From positions 1 through 35,046 of the forward strand of contig CAUBGU010000008.1 of NCBI GenBank assembly GCA_958435545.1: DNA of 35,046 nucleotides, written 5' to 3'. Under the pieces are notes generated by a model. That model had not been told where the DNA came from and searched no databases. It was given only the letters and a program-made list of their open reading frames with translations. This document shows positions 11,608-20,500 of the stretch, piece by piece. Position 1 is the first letter of the stretch; the number at the start of each line of letters is the position of its first letter. The position numbers and the translations under genes were made by a program. Source of the stretch: an uncultured Collinsella sp. (lineage in GTDB: Bacteria; Actinomycetota; Coriobacteriia; Coriobacteriales; Coriobacteriaceae).

Positions 11608-11665
11608 CCCGTGTCGGGTTTGCGATAGCTTGGCGAACATAATTACGCGAAATCTAGGATTTCTC

Positions 11666-11705
11666 AAAAACGCGAAGTAGATGATATATTGTACTTCGCG
11701 TTTTT
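11666..11705. promoter_or_regulatory. Palindrome over the ATPase promoter region
   Basis: A perfect 14-bp inverted repeat, AAAAACGCGAAGTA (11666-11679) with its complement at 11692-11705. The 12-nt loop contains TATATT (11685-11690), a possible -10 box. GCGAA also occurs nearby at 11647 and in TTGCGAAGTGG just before the gene, so the unit may be an operator site present more than once. It could also act as a hairpin terminator. Confidence 0.55.
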
Positions 11706-11737
11706 CAGTTAATCTTAATTTTGCGAAGTGGATTGCC

Positions 11738-12949
11738 ATGAGACTTATTAATCGCCCGTTCTACATGAGCAAGCTTTCCAAGGTGGCAGGTACGCCTGAT
11801 ATCAAGGTGATCACCGGAATCAGGCGATGCGGAAAATCGAAATTGCTTGAGGCGTTTGCCAGCCAACTTCATTCAAACGACCCCTCGGCCAACGTCATAC
11901 ACGTCAACTTCAATCTACTTGAGTTCGAGCCGTTGGCGGAATACCATGCGCTGCATACATATGTGGAAAAGCACTATATTGAGGGTTGCCGGAATATCGT
12001 CATGATCGACGAGGTCCAGATGTGTGAAGGGTTCGAGCGGGCTATCAACAGTCTTCATGCGTCAGAGAAATATGACATTTACATCACGGGGTCGAACGCC
12101 TTTCTTCTCTCAAGCGACCTCTCGACGTTGTTCACGGGAAGAACGGTGGAGATCGAGGTCTTTCCGTTTTCACTTGCGGAGTTCTCGGCGTATCACGAGA
12201 TCACTTCTCCAGCCGAGGCCCTTGCTCGCTATGTCCGCGAGGGAGGAATGCCGGGTTCCTATATCTACCAGGACGAAAGGATGCGTTTCTCATACATCTC
12301 GGATGTGCTTGAAACTCTTATCCTGCGCGACATCAGACAAAAATATCGTATACGTAATGCGGAGCAGCTTAAACGTTCCTGCGAGTTCCTGATGGATAAC
12401 GTCGGAAACATCTCTTCTCTCAAGGGGATGGCGGCCGAGCTTTCACGAGCGAACCTTAAGATAAGCGACAAGACGCTGGCTGTGTATATCGACTACCTGT
12501 GTAATGCGTTTGCGTTCTACCGGTTTCGTCGCTTTGACGTCTCAGGAAAGAAATACCTGTCGACGGGAGATAAATACTACCTGGCCGACCATTCGTTTCG
12601 CTACGCCGCGCTTGGCACGAAAAAGCTCGATTTTGGCCATGTTTACGAGAATATGGTGGCAATCGAGCTTATGCGCCGCGGATGGGAAGTCTACGTCGGC
12701 GTTCTCTACCAAAAGGAAGTAGACTTTGTCGCCATCAGGCGCGACCGCCGTGTCTATATCCAGGTGAGTGACGACATTTCCCAAGAAGCGACGCTGGAGC
12801 GTGAGCTTGATCCGCTGCGACGGATTCGAGACGCCTATCCCAAGTGCGTCATCGCCCGAACAGGGCACGAAACGACTGATTGGGATGGCATCAAGGTCGT
12901 CGACCTGGCACGATGGCTTATGGGTGAATCAGGCGAGCTGGCCGTCTAG
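11738..12949 (+). CDS. ATP-binding protein, AAA_14 with C-terminal DUF4143-type domain
   Basis: A P-loop ATPase of a family common in gut bacteria and archaea, with no settled function. Walker A is GIRRCGKSKLL (K33, S34), Walker B is IVMIDEVQ (D91, E92), and the ITGSNAFLL sensor-like motif follows. The C-terminal half has the DUF4143 pattern, including YLADHSFRYA, a conserved GHVYENMVAIELMRRGW and the nuclease-like KEVDFV segment with IQVSDD. The start at 11738 opens MRLINRPFYMSKL as family members do; an upstream ATG at 11681 lies inside the palindrome. The length, 403 residues, is normal. GC content and codon use are visibly lower than in carB, and the gene sits in an accessory region, suggesting horizontal acquisition. 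Confidence 0.88.
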   Translation: MRLINRPFYMSKLSKVAGTPDIKVITGIRRCGKSKLLEAFASQLHSNDPSANVIHVNFNLLEFEPLAEYHALHTYVEKHYIEGCRNIVMIDEVQMCEGFERAINSLHASEKYDIYITGSNAFLLSSDLSTLFTGRTVEIEVFPFSLAEFSAYHEITSPAEALARYVREGGMPGSYIYQDERMRFSYISDVLETLILRDIRQKYRIRNAEQLKRSCEFLMDNVGNISSLKGMAAELSRANLKISDKTLAVYIDYLCNAFAFYRFRRFDVSGKKYLSTGDKYYLADHSFRYAALGTKKLDFGHVYENMVAIELMRRGWEVYVGVLYQKEVDFVAIRRDRRVYIQVSDDISQEATLERELDPLRRIRDAYPKCVIARTGHETTDWDGIKVVDLARWLMGESGELAV

Positions 12950-12975
12950 CACGCGATGACGCGGGCTGAAACGAA

Positions 12976-13041
12976 CGAGCGAGAATTTCGTCCCGCGAGG
13001 AGGCCAATACGGCCCTCTTCGAAGGACGGAATCCTCGCTCG
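12976..13041. repeat. Imperfect palindrome between the ATPase and toxin-antitoxin genes
   Basis: Arms of about 30 nt (CGAGCGAG, ATTTCGTCC, GAGGCC at left; GGCC, GGACGGAAT, CTCGCTCG at right) pair with a few mismatches around a 5-nt AATAC loop. No T-tract follows. It occupies the 234-bp gap before the antitoxin, together with the TA promoter. A 67-residue open frame across it shows no family features. Confidence 0.55.
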
Positions 13042-13122
13042 ATCTCTTGGCGGGATATTTTGCTCGGTCGATGATCAACGGTTGGTGGAAAGCGATGCCT
13101 CGTCCGTGTCACCATTCCGTGA

Positions 13123-13156
13123 TTGCTGGTATTTTCTGCATGCTAAAATGAATGCA
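13123..13156 (+). promoter_or_regulatory. Toxin-antitoxin promoter and candidate operator
   Basis: TAAAAT (13144-13149), preceded by TGC, is a good extended -10. TTGCTG (13123-13128) is a weak -35 at 15 bp. The inverted repeat TGCAT/ATGCA (13137-13141/13152-13156) flanks the -10, as expected for autorepression by a Phd/YefM antitoxin-toxin complex. Confidence 0.5.
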
Positions 13157-13183
13157 TAAAAGACTTTATATTTGGAGGTCTCG

Positions 13184-13504
13184 ATGCCTGCTTTAAAGAT
13201 GCTCGACAATCTTGTTCCCATCAGCGATTTCAGTCACGGTAAGGGTTCGGCTGCTTTTTCGAAGGTTGGGGACGATAATCCCGTTGTGGTCCTTAAACAC
13301 AATAAGCCGGCATTCGTTATTGTGACGCCCGATGAATACAGGGAGGCGAAGCAGGCGGAGGAGGACCTCGCCTTGTTGACGTTGGCCCTTAAGAGGACGG
13401 CTGCGACAAGCGATGATGAACTCGTTTCCCTATCTGATGTTATGGCAGAGTTGGGTGTGGGCCAGGACGAACTCGATCAGATGGATGAGGTCGAGTTTGA
13501 ATGA
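13184..13504 (+). CDS. Antitoxin, Phd/YefM family
   Basis: The labile partner of the toxin encoded next, expected to neutralise it and to repress the shared promoter. The 106-residue protein starts at ATG 13184, five bases after GGAGG. The N-terminal half has the Phd/YefM DNA-binding layout: a LVPISDFSHGKGSAAFSKV helix region followed by PVVVLKHNKPAFVIVTPDEY. The C-terminal half is acidic and helical (ALKRTAATSDDE, then ELDQMDEVEFE), as expected for the toxin-binding tail. The stop overlaps the toxin start as ATGA at 13501-13504, so translation is coupled. A, T and G third positions are commoner than in the core genes around it. Confidence 0.9.
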   Translation: MPALKMLDNLVPISDFSHGKGSAAFSKVGDDNPVVVLKHNKPAFVIVTPDEYREAKQAEEDLALLTLALKRTAATSDDELVSLSDVMAELGVGQDELDQMDEVEFE

Positions 13505-13851
13505 GCGGGTACGAAGTCGCTTTCTACCCGGATGCTCTCAAGGATGTTAAGCGTCTGGACGGCTCCCAACGAAAGAACGTGCTTAAGGCCATCGAGAAAA
13601 TCAGAGCGAATCCATTGTCGCAGAACGAAGGCGGATTCGGTAAACCCCTTGGAAACAAGGCCGGTACAGATTTGACAGGCTTTATGAAAATCAAGCTCAG
13701 AGGAAGTGGCATTCGGATTGTGTATCGCCTCATCAAGATAAAAGGGAAAATGGCCATCGTCGTGGTGGGCGCTCGCGAAGACATGGAAGTGTACCGAACT
13801 GCCCAAAGGCGAGCGGTTGATTTTGAGAAGTGGGCGGAAGAAAATCTCTAG
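13501..13851 (+). CDS. Toxin, RelE/ParE superfamily
   Basis: A small 116-residue toxin of the RelE/ParE fold, probably a ribosome-dependent mRNA interferase, although ParE-type gyrase poisoning cannot be excluded. The usual layout is visible: EVAFYPDALKDVKRLDGSQR (strand and helix), AIEKIRANPL, GFGKPLGN, then strand segments MKIKLRGSGIRIVYRL and MAIVVVGAR with conserved basic residues, ending near VYRTAQRR. It pairs with the overlapping upstream antitoxin, with the start ATG inside the antitoxin stop. A terminator follows 56 bp later, making this a self-contained two-gene unit consistent with horizontal transfer. Confidence 0.9.
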   Translation: MSGYEVAFYPDALKDVKRLDGSQRKNVLKAIEKIRANPLSQNEGGFGKPLGNKAGTDLTGFMKIKLRGSGIRIVYRLIKIKGKMAIVVVGAREDMEVYRTAQRRAVDFEKWAEENL

Positions 13852-13907
13852 CTTCATGGGTGAAAGACTGGTATGCGGCGATGTGCTCCAGACACACGGG
13901 TTTTGGC

Positions 13908-13942
13908 AAGGCTCTGGCGATTAGAGGATTCGCCAGAGCCTT
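13908..13942 (+). terminator. Toxin-antitoxin terminator
   Basis: A perfect 13-bp stem (13908-13920/13930-13942, AAGGCTCTGGCGA and its complement) with a 9-nt loop and TTCC/T-rich tail. Confidence 0.8.
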
Positions 13943-13966
13943 TTCCTATCCGTGGGGCACTCCTCT

Positions 13967-14169
13967 TGGACAGTTAGTTCAGATTTGTATTTATTTGAGG
14001 CCGCGTGGAGGGCGATTTGGGCTCGATTGAGCTGTTTTAGGTGGTCTGAACTGATAAAGGCGTACGGGCAAGAGCGAGAAGGACCTATTATCGGGTCTAA
14101 AGCGGCCCAAACCAGTTTGTTAGCGCCAATTAGCACCGCCAAAAAATACATATCTGAACTAACTGTCCA
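13967..14169. mobile_element. MITE-like element, 203 bp
   Basis: Terminal inverted repeats of 29 nt match at 27 positions: TGGACAGTTAGTTCAGAT at 13967 reads out again on the other strand from 14169. The interior encodes no plausible protein; short open frames cross it without family features. A convincing target-site duplication is not visible. Size, termini and position in a gene-free region suggest a non-autonomous transposon derivative, but no transposase of matching ends is in the window. Confidence 0.6.
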
Positions 14170-14548
14170 CCACCCTCTGTCGATTGCTCATTTAAGCCCA
14201 AAGTCAGCCAACGTACGTAAAGGTATGGTCTATGTAATACCAGATAAACAGTACATTTTTGCTTAATTGGTATTTGGTTGAAGAACCAATTGGTATGGCT
14301 TTTGGACCCCACTTAGCCGTCTACGTTCATTTTAATGCCGCTGGGAGAATTTCGAACTTGGTTGCGCAACTGCTCCCGTATGCTGATTCAACCTAATAGG
14401 TGGCTATCTGGTTACTACCAGTTGACCCCTTGGTAACGGGTGGGCCAATTGTACGGAATGTACCGAACACCCCCCCGTTTGATGCGTTCGCCCATGCTGC
14501 AGGGCGCGCGTCCGCGACACTTCCGCATGTCGGAGGGAAGGAGTCCAG
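14170..14548 (+). promoter_or_regulatory. Upstream region of the GH31 gene
   Basis: No gene is supported in these 379 bp. Visible sites are GGTAT/ATACC (14222-14226 with 14236-14240), a hairpin TTGGTT/AACCAA around 14274-14289, a perfect palindrome GTTGCGCAAC (14361-14370) resembling LacI-family operators, a TTGACC -35-like box (14422-14427) without a clear -10, and GTAC repeats near 14451-14464. AAGGAG (14538-14543) sets the GTG start. Sugar-responsive control is plausible but inferred. Confidence 0.35.
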
Positions 14549-17500
14549 GTGCGTAGGAATTCCATTTTCACGAAACGGTGGGTGAAGGGAAGCGCGGTTC
14601 TCGTCGCAACAGCGGCGACTCTCGTGTTCGCCAGCCCCCAGCAGGCGATTGCCACGCCGCTCAAGGGCGTCGACTCGGCGACCGTTTCCCAGTCAGCCTC
14701 GAACGTCGTCGACATCGATTTCGCCGACGGCATTAAGGGGCGTATCACATTTCTAGAGGACGGCATTTTCCGTTACAACGTCGACCCCAAAGGCGAGTTT
14801 TCCGAGTATGCCACGCCGCGTAGCAAGTCCCACACGGCTAAGATTCAGGCCCAGCCCGACACCTCGGACACCTACAGCAAGCCGAGCGCAACGGTTGTCG
14901 ACAAAGGCGACGCTATCGAGATCACCGGCGGCAAGGCGACCGTGGTTCTGGACAAGGCGACCGGCAAGATGAGCATTAAATCGGGCGACCGCGTCGTGGT
15001 CTCCGAGTCCGCATCCCTCGACCTTGATAAGAAGGGTACTGTCCAGACACTCGCCAAGGAGAAGTCCGAGAACTTCTTTGGCGGTGGCACCCAGAATGGG
15101 CGCTTCTTGCACACCAACCAGACCATCGCCATCTCCAACACTAATAACTGGACCGACGGCGGCGTCGCCTCGCCCAACCCGTTCTACTGGACGAGCGACG
15201 GCTACGGCGTGCTTCGCAACACCTTTGCCGAGGGTTCTTACGACTTTGGCTCTACGGACTCCTCGACGGTCACGACCTCGCACAGCGAGAATGAGTTCGA
15301 TGCCTATTACTTCGTGGCAACCGAAACGGGCGCCTCGAACGTGGCGACCGAGATGCTGCAGGACTACTACAAGGTGACCGGCAATCCGGTACTGCTGCCC
15401 GAGTACGGTTTCTACCTGGGTCACCTTAATGCCTACAACCGTGATGGCTGGTCAACGACCTCGGGTCAGAAGAAGTGGGAGACCAAGGGCAGCAAGCCTT
15501 CGAGTGAGAAGGGCAACGTTAAATACGAGTCCGGCATGTCGACGGGCTACAAGCTCGACGGCACGCTTGCCGCCGAGACGCTCAACGGAGAGGGCCCCAC
15601 GGTCGATACCGAGAACATGAAGGCGACCGATTTCGACCGCCAGTTCTCCGCCCAGCAGGTTATCGATGACTACGAGGACAACGACATGCCGCTCGGCTGG
15701 TTCCTGCCGAACGACGGATACGGTGCCGGCTATGGCCAGAACGGTTATTACAAGACCGGCGGCGTCAACTCCGACGGAACGAGTTCAGCCGAGCGCCTCA
15801 ACGCCGTGCGTGCCAACGTCGACAACCTTAAGAAGTTTACCGAGTATGCTAACTCCAAGGGTGTGAGCACGGGTCTGTGGACCCAGTCTAACCTGGAGCC
15901 TGACAGCAACTCCGAGACCCCGTGGCATTTGCTTCGCGATTTCGACGCCGAGGTCAAGACGGGCGGCATTACCACCCTCAAGACCGACGTCGCTTGGGTG
16001 GGCTCTGGCTACTCCTTTGGCCTCAACGGCATCAAGACGGCCTACGATACGGTGACGACCGGTGCCAACAAGCGCCCCAACATCATCACGCTTGACGGTT
16101 GGGCCGGCACGCAGCGCTTTGGTGGCATCTGGACCGGCGATCAGTACGGCGGCAACTGGGAGTACATCCGCTTCCACATCCCCACGTATATCGGTCAGAG
16201 CCTCTCGGGCAACCCCAACATCGGCTCCGATATGGACGGCATCTTTGGTGGCGACCCCATCATCTCCGCGCGCGACTACCAGTGGAAGACGTTCACGCCC
16301 TCTATGCTCGATATGGACGGCTGGGGCACCTACCGCAAGTCGCCCATGACGCACGGCGATCCCTACACGGGCATTTCGCGCTTTTACCTCAAGCTCAAGG
16401 CGCAACTCATGCCCTATATCTACACGAGCGCGGCCTCGGCGGCCAACATCGACACGGGCAACGGCGATACCGGCCTGCCCATGATCCGCGCCATGCTGCT
16501 CTCCGACAACTCCGAGTACGCCGCAAGCACCTCGACGCAGTATCAGTACATGTTTGGTGAGAACTTCCTGGTGGCACCGGTGTATCAGGATACCCAGGCA
16601 GATGAGAACGGCAACGACGTTCGCAATGGTATCTACCTTCCCAACTACGGCACCGACGAGAATCCCACCATCTGGATTGACTACTTCTCGGGTAAGCAGT
16701 ACCGCGGCGGCCAGGTCCTCAACAACTACGATGCGCCGCTTTGGAAGCTGCCGCTGTTTGTGAAGGCCAACGCCATCGTGCCGATGTATGCCGAGAACAA
16801 CAACCCCGAGGCCGTGAGCGACACCAACACCAAGGGTACCGACCGCAGCCAGCGTATCGTCGAGTTCTTCGCCACCGAGGGTGACGGCACCTTTACGCAG
16901 TACGAGGACGACGGCTCTTCCATCCAGAACAACACGACCGAGGACGATGCCTACGGCACGATCGACAATATCTCCTACGGCGAGCATGTGAGTACCGTCT
17001 ACAGCTCCAAGGCCACGGGCGGCACCGCGACCTTTACCGCCGAAGCCTCGCAGGGTGGCTACAACGGCTACGACTCCAACCGCACCACGACCTTCGTGGC
17101 CAACGTGTCCGCCAAGCCCACGAGCGTCGTCGCCAAGAACGGTGGCTCCGCGCTCAACGTGGTTGAGGTCAACTCGCAGGAGGCCTTTGACGCCGCGAAC
17201 CCCGAGGCCGGCCAGGCGGTCTACTTCTACAACGAGACCCCCAACCTCAACCACTACGGCAGTGATGCAGACAGCACCGAGGCCGAGCAGGGCGAGAGCT
17301 TCAACAACACCAAGATCACCACGAACCCCAAGGTCTACGTCAAGTTCGCGAAGACCGATGTCGCTGCAGCGGCGCAGACGCTCGAACTCGGCGGCTTCGT
17401 GAACGCCGATGCCACGCTGGCCGTCGACCGCCTCAACGAGAACCTCTCCGCACCCGCGAACCTTGCCGCTCCCGAGGATGCCACCACCCCCACGAGCATC

Positions 17501-20500
17501 AAGCTCACCTGGGGAAAGGTCGATGGTGCTACCTCCTACGACCTTAAGGTAGACGGTACCGTGTTCGCCGTGGGCGATGCGGCGGAGTTTACGCATGCCG
17601 ACCTTGCCTACAACAGCAAGCATACCTACCAGATTCGTTCGCGCAACGCCGATGGCTACTCCGCCTGGAGTGACGTGCTCGAGGCGAGCTCCGCGCTCGA
17701 CCCGTGGCGCAACGTCCCCACAGCTGAGAAGATCACTTGGGAGGGCTCGCTCTATGGCAGCCACAAGGCCGATCTCGCCTTCGACCATGAGTTCCAGTCG
17801 GGCGACGGCGGTTTCCACTCCGGTGGCAACGATCTGGGCAAGGCCCTGACGGTCGATTACGGCAAGGCCTACAAGCTTGACAAGCTCGAGTACTATCCGC
17901 GTGACGACGCCGGCAATGGCACCGTGACCAAGATGCGCATCGAGACGAGCCTCGACGGCACGCATTGGACCACCCAGGAAGTCGATTGGGAGCACTCCGC
18001 CGCCTGTAAGACGGTGGCGTTCGACGGCGCCGTGGCCGCACGCTACGTGCGTATGACGCCGCTCGCCTCGGTCGGCAATTTCTTCTCCGCGTCCGAGATC
18101 GCCATCTACAAGACCGACGGCACGGATGGCTTCGCCGTGGGCTCCAACCTCAACAAGGCAATGATCTCCGATGGCGACTACTCCAACATGAAGAACTATC
18201 TGGGTCTCGAGAACCGTGGGTCCGATGCCTCGACGTTCAACTCGCAGATCCGCGACCACTTTGCTGACCTCAACAATAACGGCGTCTACGACGTCTACGA
18301 TTACTCGTTCACCATGGCGGGGCTCGACGGCGGCACCAAGCAGAAGGGCAAGGTCGCTGGTACCCTTGCGGTGATTCCGAGCAAGACTGAGGTCGAGGCC
18401 GGCGATGAGATCACCGTCGATGTCTATGCGGCCGACGCCAAGAACGTCAACGCCCTGGGCGCGCTCGTCAACTTTAAGAGTGACCAGTTTGAGTTTGTGT
18501 CCGAGAGCATCTCACAGGATGGTTCGACCGCCGGCATGGAGAACCTGTCGCGCGAGAAGATCCAGTTTGAGGACGGCACGCAGACCATCAACCTCGCTTT
18601 TGCCAACCGCGGAGATGGCAAGCTCTACAACGGCACCGGCGCGGTGGCGAGCTTCAAGCTCAAGGCCAAGACCGCCGGCAAGGTTGAACTGCCCTCGACA
18701 TCTTGGCTCATTGGCCCGGCGTGCGACGCACTTGAGTTTGCGAGCGATGGCACGGTGACGATGCCGGACGTTCCGCAGCCCACGGTCGCCGAGTACGGCC
18801 GCGACGCCTTCGACATCACGATGACCAACGACGAGCTCACTACCGATGACGGCACCAACGTCGAGAAGCTTATTCAGCAGAAGAGCTATAACGCGCTGTT
18901 CGATAATAACGAGGGCGACAACGGCTTTGAGTTCCTGTGGGACTGGAGCGGCAACTGGGACAGTGAGGGCAAGCTTCCGAGTTACGTGAAGCTTCCCACC
19001 ACGATGACATTTGCCTTTAAGACGCCATCGAAGCTCGATGCCGTCGAGGTTGTCAACCGCAACGGCGGTAACGGCACCGTGCAGAAGATCAAGGCCGTCG
19101 TGACGTTCGAGGATGGCTCGACCCAGGAGTTCGCGGGCGGGGAGTACGATTCCTTCCAGGCTCGCTACGCCTTTGGTCTCTCTGCCGAGAACAAGGGCAA
19201 GAAGGCGACCAAGGTCGAGATCACGCCGCTTGAGGCATCGGGTGACCAGATGCTCACGCTGCGCGAGATCAACTTCAACTACACGCAGGGTGTCGAGGCC
19301 ATCGAGGGCGTCGAGCTGGGCAAGAACCAGACCGAGTTCTTTGAAGGTGATGTTACGCTCGTCGACGCCAAGGCCACGCCTGAGAGCGCCGGCTACCCCT
19401 ACGTGACGGTCGAGAGTTCCGACCCCTCTGTGGTGAGCGTCTCCGCTGTCCAGGCCGGCGATAGCGTGAACTACTACCTGCGTGCCAACAAGGCGGGCAA
19501 GGCAACGATCACGGTGGCATCGGTACTCGATCCCTCCAAGACCGCATCCTATGAGGCCGAGGTCAAGGCTGGTGTCGACACCTCTGCACTCATGGCAGCG
19601 CTTTCCAAGGCCGCGGGCTACAGCGAGTCCGTCTACACCAAGGATTCTTATGCAGCTCTCACCGCTGCGGTCGAGGCGGCTCAGAAGCTCCTCGACGGCG
19701 GCCAGGGCAGCTATAACAAGAAGGATGTCGCAGACGCCACGGCCAAGATCGAGAAGGCAATCGACGGCCTCAAGATGCGCCCCGTCGATGAGAAGAGCCT
19801 CATCAACACGCCCGAGAACCGCGAGAACGTCAAGGTGACCGGCTTCTCGAGCGAGGCCGACTACGAGGGCAGCAACGCCGTCAACGCTCTTGACGGCGAC
19901 GAACAGACGCTCTGGCACAGCGACTATGCCTATAATGCCGGTATGCCCCAGCACCTGACCGTCGACCTGGGCCGCGACTACGATCTCACCGACGTCACGT
20001 TCCTGCCGCGCCAGGACGGCGGCACGAACGGCGATATCTTTGAGGCCGAGGTGCTGGTCTCCGATACCGCCGACGGTTATGAGATGGGCACCGCCACGTC
20101 GATGGGTACGTTTACCTTCGACAACGACGGCCGCGTGCTCACCGACCGTGGCGACTGGAAGCAGATGAGTTTTGGTGTCGCGCGCGGTCGCTACGTGACC
20201 GTCAAGGTGCTCCACGCCGGCGGTGGCAGCGTTGACGCCTACTGCAGCATGGCGGAGCTCAAGTTCTACGGTACGGCCGTTCCCGATCCGGTGGCGAAGG
20301 ACGACCTCACTGCCGCGATTGAAAAGGTTGATGCCGAGGTTGCAGCCGGCGACCTTAAGGCCAGCGACTACACCGAGGCTTCCTGGACCGTGTTCCAGAA
20401 CGCCTTGGCGAGCGCCCGCGCCATCTTGAGCGACGAGAACGCCACGCAGGACGAGGTCGACCAGGCACTCAAGGCACTCGAGAGTGCTCGCAACGCGCTC

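Noticed and set aside
12956..13159. 67-codon open frame between the ATPase and the antitoxin
   Set aside because: Runs through a palindrome and the TA promoter, has no ribosome site and no recognisable features.
14400..14585. 61-codon open frame upstream of and overlapping the GH31 start
   Set aside because: No ribosome site, overlaps the GH31 signal peptide out of frame, no family resemblance.
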